64,000 nt of DNA from Rostratula benghalensis (Eukaryota; Chordata; Aves; Charadriiformes; Rostratulidae). Below the pieces are notes generated by a model. The model had not been told where the DNA came from, did no database searches, and worked only from the letters and a program-made list of their open reading frames with translations. Made by a program: the position numbers and the translations under genes. Numbering within the stretch: position 1 is the first letter of the stretch; the number at the start of each line of letters is the position of its first letter. Location of the stretch: positions 45,894-109,893 of the forward strand of contig VXAI01000179.1 of assembly GCA_013399305.1 (NCBI GenBank). Reading direction: 5' to 3'. Positions 48,607 through 61,100 of this stretch are shown in pieces.

Positions 48607-51073
48607 CATAAGTTCTTAGGACCTGAAATAAATAAATAGCATTCTTCTGATTAACAGTGTTATGAAAATATTTTAATGGCAGGCATATTTTATGGATGTT
48701 AGAATTAGACCATCATCAAAGTTTTCTCTGATGAGTAATGCTTCCAGGACTATCATGCCTCTTGTCTGGGGAAAGAATAAAGATTATTTGATTTTCTTTC
48801 ATTCTGCTTTCTAGGAGAAACTCCTTAAAAAGTGAGAAATGGGAGAAATTGGTAGGAAATTGGTAACTAACTCTACAAGCGACTTTCATTATTGTTTCTC
48901 ATTTAATCACAGAACAGCCAGAGGTTAAACATTAAAAGTTGTTACCTTTCACATGATTTGGAGACTATCCATATGAAGTGGTATGCAGAGTTCTTAATCT
49001 ATCTCCAATTAATCTGCTGCTACTAACCAATACCTTTTACAGTTGACTGAAAGCACTCTAGTTTATGCTGAAGAGGAAAATTACTTATTTTATTCAGCTA
49101 CAGAGATAATCACATGAAGTTATAGGATAGAAAATACTAATAATAGACCATGCTGTCCACACTGATGATACTTCATACAAGTAAAGAGTTATCTTGAGTC
49201 TCCTACCATTAATTTCACGCCATTATATAATTCAAATTTTGTTACGGCTTTGCCTTTCAAAAAACATTAAAAGAAAAAGCGAAAGGATAAGTCATTGTGA
49301 ATCTGAAGGTTTGATCATTCTGTTTAGTTATGTTGATAAGTTAAGCACAGAAAATCAATTTTCCATACTGAGAGCTTTAATTGTTCAGATGTTGCATAAA
49401 CAATCTGACTACATAGTGCATCTTTGTGACCTATGAAATAAATTCTCAAGTGGAAAAACTGTCATAGACTGGATGTATGTTTTAGATAAGAATAGATATA
49501 ATTTTTATAACAAATGTGATGTTTTCCAGTTGTGAAGCAAAAACCGTGAAGTTCTCATGCTTTTAATTAATGGCCAGTGAAATAACTTTCGGTGTTTGTA
49601 CAGAAAATTCTGAAATGACAGAAAGCATTAGAAATAAAGCATTCTTTAGTCAAACAGTTTACGCTCCCCATGGGATTTGCTCTGACATAGTATAAACAGG
49701 GCTCATTTCAGTGTAAGCGGTCAAATTTCTCGTTCGTGCAGCTGCAACAGGAGTTGTGGATGGCTACTCACCCATGAGGGCAGGGCAGGCAGCAGCAGGG
49801 GTGGAAGTTTCTTTTGCATAGCACTGAAATGCATAACCCTCAGACACATCAATCCATTCTTTTACTGTTTACTTCCTGGTTTTGAGACAATTTATAATAG
49901 GGCGCCCTCTCAGCACTGACTGGGTTGTTTTCATCCCCAGCAAGGTCCCTCTCTACACGCAGAGCATGGGTAAATGGGGGACTTGTGCTGAGTAAAGTCA
50001 CTTAGTAAAGATTTCCATGAAGACACTTAAGCTGATATTGTTATGTGACAAAAAGGACACCAGTCACATTAAGCTTTTTTTAATTTATTTTTTATTTAAA
50101 GTATTCCCAGAAAGATTATTTGCACACATATTTCAGTATTTTCCATCATCAGCATAATGACACAGTATCCTTTATGTAGATTGCTTGACTTTATTCTACT
50201 TTGAGAAGCATTTAACCTTATGAATGGAGTTTTATTTTACGATGATCATCATAAAAAGGTGAGAAAGTATGTGTAATAAAGACATCAAGCAGTTAGAACA
50301 GAAAATTAGAGAAAAGGAGTAAGAGTATATAGCAAGGTATAATTCAGGATCATTGCTCAAGCTGATGATGCTTATGATAAAGTATAATTTAATGGCTTAG
50401 CAGGCTAAATATAATATAATAATTCAGAAAGCCTAAGCACGGTGATCATAACCTGAGGGTTTAATAACGTTAATTGTATCTACAGTGCTATTCACTATGT
50501 TAATGAATACATCCTGGACAGCACTGACAGACATCTGAACAGCTGTCCAGGTGTCCACACATAAAGTGTGTCTCTGTATTAAGATCTTATCTTGAGCAGT
50601 GGCCATATGTTGATGGCTAAGGAAGAGTAAGAACAGAGTGAGTGTATGTACTGTTTCTTATTAAGATTCTCTCAGCCACCAATAATTTTCAGCTCAGGTC
50701 AATTATGAATTTAAGACCTGGTACAAAGATCATCAAGATACAAAATTTACACTAATTGCAATAGAACTGCTGAGACCTATGGAGAATTTGAGTCCCCATG
50801 TAATTTTCAGATCCCATTAAGGGTGATTTAGTAAGAAATTTTACTTTACTGACTAGTTCTAGATGACTGGTTTTGTCCCTGTAGGTCATGATCCTGTATG
50901 TTATTTGAAGGTCAGCTTATGTTTAAAAGGCTATTTTCTAGTTCTCTCCTTTGACAAAAGTATGGTTTCAAGAGTGATTCAGTCTTATAGCTAAGCTCAG
51001 AGAACAAATTAATTGGATTCCCTTGCAAAGCAGTCCTAGCTTTAAAATTCAATTTTTTTAAAAATTACCATTC
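48481..51073. other. Unique AT-rich sequence
   Basis: The first 126 bases overlap the end of the open frame listed above. Beyond that no gene or repeat was recognised. The 49,680-49,980 part is less AT-rich than its surroundings but carries no recognisable feature. Confidence 0.5.
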
Positions 51074-51133
51074 TTATTATTATTATTATTATTATCATCA
51101 TCATCATCATCATCATCATTATTATTATTATTA
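51074..51133. repeat. Nested trinucleotide microsatellite (TTA)7(TCA)8(TTA)5
   Basis: Seven TTA units (51,074-51,094), eight TCA units (51,095-51,118) and five TTA units (51,119-51,133), all uninterrupted and in register. The simplest history is one T-to-C change inside a TTA array, followed by expansion of the variant unit. Confidence 0.95.
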
Positions 51134-51706
51134 TTTACATTAAATTAATGTAATTTGAGTAGCTCTGCCACATTGGGAGAAAAAAACTACTTCTGAAACA
51201 AACTAGATTTAAGGCTAAGTTTTTTAAAATGCCATACACCATCTCTGGCTAACAAAGGATGTCTTAAAGGTTTTTAAAGATACAAGAACACATACTTTAA
51301 GAAAATTCTGCTTCCTCAGGCAGATAGTAGACGCACTGTTACTATTGCTGTCTCTGGCAGAGCAAATGGCTGTGGCTGGATTCTGGCAGAGATGGATACC
51401 TCCCTTCCTGTGGTGGAGTCCAGGCTGCAAAACTGGCTCTTGTTCCCAGCCCCCAGCAGTATGTAGTAAATAGTGCAGATTCAGTCAAAAAGAGTCAAAG
51501 ACCCTCATGGATCTGGGTTTACCTCAGGGTCTTCAACCGCTGATTTGCACGTCACCCTGGTGGTGTGAAGTATGAACATAACTAGATGTTTTAGACTCGA
51601 TTTTAATCCTTTCTCTGATACCCTTTGAACTGCTTGCTGTGATCACCTCAGCATTATGTGCCTTACACCTCAGAAAGCAGATTCTTCATTCAGAAATTAA
51701 TTACTC
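51134..51706. other. Unique sequence between two simple repeats
   Basis: Nothing recognised. A 68-codon minus-strand open frame at 51,224-51,430 has no recognisable motif. Confidence 0.5.
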
Positions 51707-51745
51707 TAATTATTAATTAATTATTAATTAACTAATTAATAATTA
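51707..51745. repeat. AT-only inverted repeat with TTAATTAA core
   Basis: TAATTATTAATT (51,707-51,718) pairs exactly with AATTAATAATTA (51,734-51,745). The loop also consists of TTAATTAA-type steps. It probably arose from TTAA-type simple sequence. Confidence 0.8.
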
Positions 51746-52842
51746 CCTGTATCTGCAGGTGATGGGAGCTAGAAATTGAGCTGGTTTCATAAGTGAAGCA
51801 ACAGTGCTTATCTTCTCTCAGTTCTGGCACAAGACTGGTCACTTGCTAAGGGAAGAGTCTGAAAGAGAAGGATGGAGCCCTGCACAGTGTGGCAGAAGAA
51901 GAGAAGTAACTGTTCCATATCTAAAAAAACATTGATAGTGCATTTAAGTGCTAGTTACAAACTGTGTGCCATTATTTGGCGAACTATTAATGTTTTGTTT
52001 TCACTCCTGCAAATGCAAAGAAAATTAAAACCATTTGAAAAAAAAAATATTTCCTCATACACAATCCATCATTTCCAGAAAATATCTTGTGCCTTAACAT
52101 TAACCGAAGCGGTTCTAAAGAACCATTGAAGGGGTAGACATAAACTTTGTGTCATTGATCTGGTACAAAACACAGATGAAAACAGAAATATCTGTCTTCC
52201 TCAGATGGACAAGATAATTCAGCCAGCCATCTAGGAATGTAACCAATACATAGATGCAGACTTTGATGTGAGGTACTGGATTTTTTACCTTCATTTTCTA
52301 CTCTCCCACATTGGTAGCAATATTTCATGCATTAGCATTGCAGGATTCTGGTTCTCTCCTGTGTGAGACAGGACTGTGTGCCTCTGACCCACATGATATG
52401 AAGCAGTTGATAATGTTTCCAGTCACAGGAAGCAGCAGTGATCTATGTCACCCCTTCTGATATATTATTATACTGTTTTTCCACTATCCTCTTGGTAAAA
52501 AGTTCTGAGACTATATATCTTTAGTCTTCTGAACACTGCCTTGCAATAAAAGCAATTAAACAGCAGTCTTGTTTGGATCCACTTGTACCCTCATGAATTT
52601 TCTTCTCCAGTGCCAATGAAAGGCAAAGGCCAGTTGTTATCTCTGTTCTGCAATAGCTGTCGGCCAGCACTGACATCTTCACTATAATAGGAAAACTTAT
52701 CTGCCTCCAGGCACTTTTTTCCAATGAGAAAAATTCAATTGCAGAGTGTTATTGGTAGTCTGTGTGGTATCTGACTCGGTAAGACTACAACCTCAGATGG
52801 GCGATATTTGCAGGTGATACCACAGTTAAATAACAGACATGA
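51746..52842. other. Unique AT-rich sequence
   Basis: Nothing recognised. Open frames of 67-85 codons on both strands look like chance. Confidence 0.5.
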
Positions 52843-53570
52843 TCTTACATCCCTAATGTACACTTTGACAAGAGCAACTCAACCATATTTGAAGATAGGG
52901 CCATCGCCCCCGCCCTAAAGATTTCACTATTTAAAGATAGAGAGCAGTCACATGTTAGAGAAGTGACAGAAAACTTGACCAGACGAATAAATGCTGTTGC
53001 CATGTATTTTCTTTGGATTCTTTTTAAGCTTGGATATTTAAATAGGAATATTCTATGTTTAGACCCTGTGCTCAGTACCTCTAATCTAATCAAGCTGAAT
53101 AAAATTTCTGAAGTATACTGGTTCTGGTGCTAATGGTCACACGGGATAAAATACTTTCCCTTTGCAGGAAATTGTCTTTGACATTTCTAGGAATTGTACT
53201 TTCTACAGTTTCAGCATCAATGAAAAAGGTAAAAGAGCACACAAAAAGATTTCTATTACTAATTCCATGGGGCTGGGATGGACTTTATGATTATGCAGTA
53301 GGATCCTGCTTTAAGACAAGAGTGACAATGATATACCATAATGCCACTAAAATTGCTTTAGTGCAACAGAATTTCAGAAGGAACCACAACACCAAGAAAT
53401 ACTTCCTCCATTCAATAAATCAAATTCTCATGCCACATTGCCAGATACATAATAACAAAATTCTGATTGCTAAATGCCTGATAATTTTGTTTAGCCAACA
53501 CTTTCCAGTTTATAAATCAAGTGGCAGTAGGAGACAACAACATATTCCAGAGAAAATGAAATTACGATAG
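52843..53570 (+). other. Two overlapping open frames in different phases, possible decayed coding remnant
   Basis: One plus-strand frame is free of stops from 52,843 to 53,130 (96 codons, including FEDRAIAPALKISLFKDREQ). Another frame is open from about 53,127 to 53,570 (first ATG at 53,133). A single frameshift near 53,130 would join them into about 240 codons. Each open stretch alone is only mildly unusual for AT-rich DNA, and I recognise no domain, splice site or start context. Coincidence remains the leading explanation. Confidence 0.15.
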
Positions 53571-54734
53571 AAAAATGTTTTCTTGAAGAGGTACACTTTA
53601 CCTGTAATATCAAAACCCCATCTGTAAATAGTGACAGCTTGATTTAAAAAGGGTGAAGTCCATTGCAAACCTACATTTTATTGTTAGCTACACGGTGTCT
53701 TACATAGGAGTTAATTCACATTTTACATATAAAAAGCTTTTCAGAACATGGATCCAAGTCTCAAGGATCACTGCAGAAGCTCAGTTTTGTCTACTGCCTC
53801 CACTTAAGGTGCGCTTTCTGCTCTGCCCCTCAGGCTGTTGATGTGATTACCCACACTACTTGCACCCTTTCGCTGAAGCAAATCTGACACAGCAACCATA
53901 ACCTGGTCTGTATGGGTAGTTTCAGACTACTTTTTGTCTTAACATAATACAGTACTATTAAATAACACGAATAAAAAATCAAATCTTCTAGAACCAGGAA
54001 AAGTACACACCTTTTCCATGAAACTACCATTTTGTTTGTTCAACTGATTTGTGGATATTAAGGACCAGGTTTTCTCATCCTGAGCTGTTTTAAATTTTCT
54101 TATATTCAGATCAGGTGCTTGTAAAACTTAAAAGAAGTTTCTGCTCAAATTTAAAGGCAGAACTGTTCAATTTTTCCCTTAAAGGATTTTTCCATTCTCC
54201 AGGAATCTTTATTATTCCTTTTTTGAATGAAATCATGATTAACATGACAGTATTTGCTTGTCTTTCCCCGGTGGGTGGACATACAGAGTGTTGAAGGTAA
54301 AACATCTTTTGCATTTATCTTCAAGGCTTGGAACAGTTCCTTAATGCTTCAATTAAATGGAAGGATCATCTAATTATTCACAGTAAAGGCATAGTTAGTT
54401 CATTAGGAACTTATTCTATAGCTCATTACAAGTTGACTTTGGAAATTGTTTTTATAATAGTAAATCAAGTAATTAGCTACTGGGAGCTATTGCTTATGCT
54501 GTATCTGTTATGAAGCCTTTGGATTGTATTTCTTCTGGGCAGTATAGTTAGTTCAGAAAGCAATAGAATGATTGTTTTGAGTTTCCCATCTTCACAATCA
54601 TATCCACATGTAGCAAGTTACAGGCAATATAAATTACATGCAAAAGCAATGCCTGAGTACCCTACAGTGGGTCCAGTTAAAGGACCTAAAATTATGAAAT
54701 GCAAGAAAAATAAGGTTATAGGAAACAAAGGTCA
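53571..54734. other. Unique AT-rich sequence
   Basis: Nothing recognised. Only short open frames. Confidence 0.5.
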
Positions 54735-55195
54735 ATTTTGGCTTCTACTTGGACCATCTAATCCAATTCCCCTGCTGTAGGCAGGGACACCTCCCACCAG
54801 ACCAGGTTGCTCAATGCCCCATCCAACCTGGCCTCAAACACTTCCAGGAATGGGGCAGCCACAACTTCTCTGGGCAACCTGTTCCAGCGTCTCACCACCC
54901 TCACAGTAAAGAATTTCTTCCTTATATCTGATGTAAGTCCCCCCTCTTTCAGTTTAAAAGTACCACACCTTGTCCTATCACTACACTCTTTAATAAAGAG
55001 TCCCTCTCCAGTTTTCTTGTAGCCCCCTTTCAGATACCAGAAGGTTGCTCTAAGGTCTCCCTGGAGCCTCCTCCAGGCTGAACAGCTCCAAGTCTCACAG
55101 CCTGTCTTCATAGGAGAGGTGCTCCATTCCTCTGATCATCTTCATGGCCCTCTGCTGGACTTGTTCCAACTGGTCCATATCGTGCTTATGTCGGG
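54735..55195 (-). mobile_element. CR1 LINE, 3'-end fragment with C-terminal coding part open
   Basis: On the minus strand, 55,111-54,758 is open for 117 codons and reads as the CR1 ORF2 C-terminus: CSAWRRLQGDLRATFWYLKGG, DIRKKFFTVRVVRRWNRLPR and EVVAAPFLEVFEARLDGALS. The plus strand shows the matching blocks CAACTTCTCTGGGCAACCTG and CTGTAGGCAGGGACACCTCC. The terminal octamers are worn away, and only about 460 bp of element remains. The open frame suggests it is younger than the 21-kb and 29-kb copies, but it encodes no complete enzyme domain. Confidence 0.93.
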
Positions 55196-58100
55196 ACATG
55201 GCTAAGCCTTATTCATGGTTTAGTAGCCTTCTCAGTAGAGGATCACACACAGCTCTAACCTAAAGCCATCTATCCATGTGGTTTCATTTTTGTTGAATCC
55301 AATTTGATAGACTCAAGAATGCAGAAATGCAGAGAAGACAGGTGCAGTAATGTTTATCTTCCAGAAATGTGTAGAAGTGGCATACAACAGTTTTAAAAAC
55401 TCTCACAATTTTGCTAGGTTTCCTGGGCATTGAAAATAGTTTCTCTTTTTTATTTCTCTATTATTTTTTTTTTTTCAATTCTGAAGTTTCAGGAGCAAAA
55501 CGTTGTCCTAAATGTACCATCTGACACTTAATTTCTTTGATACAACTTTAATTTTAAAACACAGGAATTATTTATTCATTCTAACATTGCCTATCTACAT
55601 TTATTGCTTTTAATTTTTAAAAGGAGTTAAAATCAGAGGTAATTTTGTCTTCAGCTCTAATCTATATACCAGAAAGAAGTAATACGTTACTTTCATCTTC
55701 TACTATAAAAAAAAATACACTGCATTCCAAAATGTTTCACCTGAATGGGATTTTCACAAGGAGGGTGTAAATTATTGTGAAATAGCCCCTCTGCAAAGGA
55801 GGAAAAAGTTCTGTCAGAATTTTTTTCCTCACTGTTTAGACTCTATTGTAGTGAAAGGCTGAAGTATTTGTTCCACATTGATATTAAAATTCAAAAGACA
55901 GCTTTACTAATGAAATATAGACAGGTAGCATGACTTAATTTGTAGAACAAATTTTGAAGATAGATCACAAGAGATGCCAAATTCCTACATGTCTTATAAA
56001 TCATTCAAGGAACATTCTTACAGAAATCCAATTACTTTTCATAAAATAGAAGAAGTGTCACTTTTATCAATGTAAATTAATGATGTTCCTGTAAACAGAG
56101 ATCAAATAAAATCTTTCCAGTGTAGAAGGCTTCATAAAAAACCCACCTAGCAACTGCTTTAAAAGACATGAATGAAGTACTGGTGAAAGATGGGAAATGC
56201 ACAGCCCTGCTGATGAGGGTTCCTTTCATCACAGGTGTGTCACAGTACTTTACAATACCTTCTTTCTGAAGAGATGGTTCAAGATTTATAGAGAAGGTTC
56301 AAGATTTATAAAGAAACAACAGTTCAATACCATATCTGCTAAAAGTCTAATATGCTTTTACTTGCAAATGGAATAGTTGTGTCCCATGCAGGTGTAATTT
56401 CAAGTTACTCAGAATGGTGGATGCATCTTATGGTCCTGCTTTAGTGATGAAGCAGATAAAGAACTACTTTTCCATTAGCCTCAGTTCCAACTTTTTTTCC
56501 TGTCCCAAGGTGCTAATAATTCAGATAGTTGAAGATTTTGCCCACAGATCATTGGATGAGAATTTTTGATTTGAAGTTCCAAAAAGTAAAACACTGTTAA
56601 AGCTACAAGAAAAAACACAGAACACTGAAACTGAAACCTTTCTTTCTTTTTCAGATTGATCAGCTCTACAACTGCTCACAGTAATCTGATTTCAGCCATT
56701 TCTTGAACTCTAGAACAGTGTTATATGAGCAAGGGTCATTGAGAGAAAAGAAAAGAACACGTCCTCTAGAGGAGCTGCAACTGAGGAAACAAAGGTAAGG
56801 AAGGAGCCAAGAGAAGGCTGGATATTTTAAATGAAGACTGAGGTTATACACTGGAGCTCAGCTGGATTGCTCCAAAGTCTGGATTCACTCTGGATTTCTT
56901 GTCTTGATTTGCTGCCTCATATGTGCCTTTTCCAGCGAGAAATTTAAATTATACATTATAATTAAGTCACAAGTGGTTGAAATAGTCAAGAAACAATACA
57001 GTAGACTCAACCAATACATGATACTCAACCATCAGGATGTTCCCTCAATGATTTTCCATCTTTCTTCTGCTGGGCTGGAAGAATATGCTAATAGCAGAAG
57101 AAGGTTCATACCTACTCCTATATGCTTCCCTCTTCTGTTTGTTCTTGTGTCTGTCTCAGTGAGATTACCTCAGTGGCATCCACTGTATCAAGACTATTGT
57201 TCAAAAGCAAAAGTACATGCTGTTCAGAAATGTCTGCCAGTAACCAAGTTCTGCTTTAACTCTAAAGATTGCCTTTTCTAAATGCACAAATATGTACTAT
57301 TAGGAGTAGAAAACTGAAGTGCCACTAGGACAGTTTACAACTCAAAATACCTCTCTTGTCTGACAAGCTGGAGCAAAATTCATCTCAGTAAGACTTCCAA
57401 TAGGGATACATAAAAGACTGGTTCTTCTTTCTATATTACAGGCAGCAAACAATATTGCAGATTGAACAGCCACGTTCTTGCCTTCCAATATTAGCAATTT
57501 GTGACCAGCTCAAAAGACATTGTCGTTGGTCTAAGACTCTGAAGATTTTGGTTCTTCAAATATAATAAATTATTATGAGAGGGCTTCTTTGAAATCTGAG
57601 ATCAGCCCTGCTGTCCTAGCAAAGAAATAATCTGCGACAGAAAAAACCCTAAAACAACAAAAAGCCAAAATGCATTAATCTTTCCTTAATTGAACTTTCA
57701 CAGCCAAACCCACGCAAAATTCACAGCCTTCATTAATACTACACTGTTGTTTGACTGATTCCACTTAAGCGTCTCATTTTATTTTACATTTACTTCAGTT
57801 ATTGCTTTTTTTCCCTGATGTAAAATCATCTTTCTTCTTTCAATTTCTTCTGTAATTTCTCACTAGAAACCACAATTTATTCCTACTCCTGTAGGATACT
57901 GTCTAATGCTGCCACTACAGAGTGACAAGTCAGTGAAGTTGTTTTCTGAGTTTTCTGTACCAGTGTGATTTAGAGCAGACTTGGAGCTATATTTGCACTG
58001 GACTGCATTTTCAAGAACTTTCCTAACGTCTTCACTAAGAGGGCAGAACATGAGGTAAAAAGTGATTAAATCTCTGCCCTATACTAGCTGCCTGTTCTTA

Positions 58101-61100
58101 GATACCTCTGATTTAAGAAGAACACTTCTTAGCATGTTATATACATAACCCTCCCCTGTTTATGGCTGGCCATAACAATTAACCATCTGTTTCATAATAA
58201 AATGAGCAGAGAAGGAAAAGAGAAGTCCTGTTTTGCATAAGAAGGAAACAAGTTTTTTGCAAACTTTTTCATAAGAATAATGAGCATAAAACATGCCTTT
58301 TCTTCAAAGTAGCTTTATCTCCCCTGTCCCCTTAAATCGTACTCTGGTTTGTTTTCTTTTTTTCCTTTACTATAAAGTCTACCTTGGGTATGAGAGGCTC
58401 TGAGAGTATATTTCTGTCTATGCTGGTGAAGGGAATTTTCCTCACAGGAAACCATTTTTGTTGAAATTCCCATCTTTAAGCTCACTTCAGTTAAGACACG
58501 GTATAACTTTGGAAATGCACAACATCCCCTGAGTAATTATTGTAAATGTTAGATTCAGGTTCACTGTGCTGGTTCAGGTCTGGGATTTTGCAGGAATAGT
58601 TGATCTGTCTTCTCACCTGCCAAGGAAGAGCAAAAAGTCATTACCCTCTCCTCTAGCATTGTGCCAAATCACATAGAAGCATTGCTAGTGCACACACACT
58701 GCCTAGAAGATAGCTTGCCAAAATAACCAACAAACTAGTTCTAAATCTGGCCAGGAAAACATATCTGAATGTATTGAACATTATATCTTCTGACTAAATG
58801 TTGAAACTTCCTGCCAGAAATATGTTTCACCATGATACCCTGGTGGAACATGTCACTCACAAAAGATACCTTAGTACTAGGAAATGTCATAACCGACAAA
58901 AGAGAGAAGTTACAGAAAGAGATCCTTCTCTCTTGTCACGTTTTCCTAGTGCTGTTAGAGGGCCAGCACCCACAAGAATGAGAATGGACATGATGACTTG
59001 GGGCAGAACTGCATTTAAGGCAGCACTCACTGGAGTGCTTTGTTAAGAATTTGTGATTTTTATTTTTTAGGGGGTTTTTTGTTTGTTTGTTTGTTGCCAA
59101 AGGACTAGAAATATTTCTTAAGTGCAGTTCAACGAAGTAATTAGAATGGAATAAAGGACATCATTAATGTCTGACACACAAGGTCCAAGGTTATACCACA
59201 ATACATTTTGTAATCTTTTTCATTGGTCTAGTATGGGAAATTATTTTTTTTACCTAAGGAATGTTTAATATTTCATTCACAGCATGTCAAATTGGTTATT
59301 TGACACTAAACATAGGGAATCTTTTCCTGTCACACTCCAAGCTGTCCAGACTTTAGTATATAACTTTGCTTTGAATTGTATTTTGCCCAATTGAGTGACC
59401 AAAGTCAGAATAATGATTCATACCAGGATTTGGTAAAAGTCCTCCAGGACTACTTCATATTGGTATTTGACTCAATTTTCCCTTTTCACAGACTTACATG
59501 TATACTAAGTAATCTGTCATGACACAATGAATTCAACCAGATATTCTGCTGTTAGGAATTGCAACTATTCAGGTTAAACTCTGTGTATAACAGATACCAC
59601 CACCCAGATTTTGCTTGTTCTTTTCGTCTACTGCCAATTTTTTCAAACTATTTTTTTTTGTGAGCAGCAAATGAACATTCCTGGTTGTGCAGAAAACACG
59701 TCGTGTATTCTAGATGCTGTCAAAAGCTTGATGATAATTTCTTATTTTATGTCCTGCATCTCAGGTTAGCTTTCTGATGCCCTTGGAATTATATGAAGAT
59801 TTCTGTTTGTCTTGCCTCTGTTCCACTGCTGATGCCCATCTACACCCAGGATTTGAACTGCCAATTCCAAACATTTCCCTAATAACATCTCCTCACCTTA
59901 GGAGATCCCTGGTCTATTCCTAGGACTTTTGTTACCGTTGCATGTGGGTCTCAGAAGGGGACTCAAGTAATCTCATTCCTCTGGTTTCTCCTCTGGGGAC
60001 ACAGTAAAAGGTACTGAGCCAGTGATCCCCTGTTCTCCCATTGATTTTCCTATTTTTACTATGTTTTAAGGGCCAGGCCTGCTTATTATGCTAACATAAG
60101 CTATTAAAGCAGAAGGAAACATCTCTAAAGACAATTGCATTTTGATTTGTTGATAAGGCAAGTAGATTTTTATCCTGTTTGCTTTAAAAATTACAATCAT
60201 TAATTCTAGTTATCATAAAATTATATTGCTGAAAATTGAAGTCAAATAATTCTTTAATTTGAACGATAAAGCATCCTCATAAACCCTAGAGAAAATAAAA
60301 TTGCAATCATTCATTTCCTTCCCTCTGAAACATTATATTGCAATTTAGCAGATCATCTTTGACTGTAGAACAGTGGTTAATTTAAATACTATTAAATCAG
60401 GGAGTCTTCATGTAGTTAATGTTTTACAAAAGCAAAAACTACTCTAGCAAAGTCATTTACCTCAGAATCATTATCATTAAATGATCAAAGCATATAATCT
60501 CAAAGACTTTGTATCTAATTGCAACATGTCTGCTCCATAGTTGACGGGGTGCTGTTTTATATGTGACTCCTAGCTGAGGTAAACACACTCCTGGTTTGGG
60601 TTCTTTTATCTTCCTGATAAGCCAAGTCCTACTAAGCAACCAAGAAATATTAATGAATATCTATGATTTTTTTCTTTTCTTTCCCTGTTATTTTAGCACA
60701 TGCACATTAAAGCAGTCTGTAGATTAATGCCTAAATCACAACTGAACCTGTAATTTTGAGCATCTGTGCAAAAAACTACCAATAATCGTCTGATAGAGCT
60801 ACTAGGAGAGCTTAATACTCTATGGAGGATGCACAGGAGGGAGGAAAAAGCATGACTATAACTGCCTCTGACACACAGGCCAATGGGTGTTTCACATTGC
60901 ACTGTGCAGCACTCACCCTCTATTTTCTGTCCTTCAGCTGGGACACTGGGATGCTTCTATCCCCAGAAGTTTACAGGTTTGTAGAGCTTTATGGAGAGAC
61001 ATGTGCCCTTTCACCACAGCAATGCCCATCACTCCAACAGGTCACAAACAGCCACCCGGTGTCACGTGGTTAAATGTTAGCTTTGCAAACACAAAGAATA

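Noticed and set aside
56904..57281. 125-codon plus-strand open frame
   Set aside because: No motif, no plausible start context or neighbouring exons. One or two frames of this length are expected by chance.
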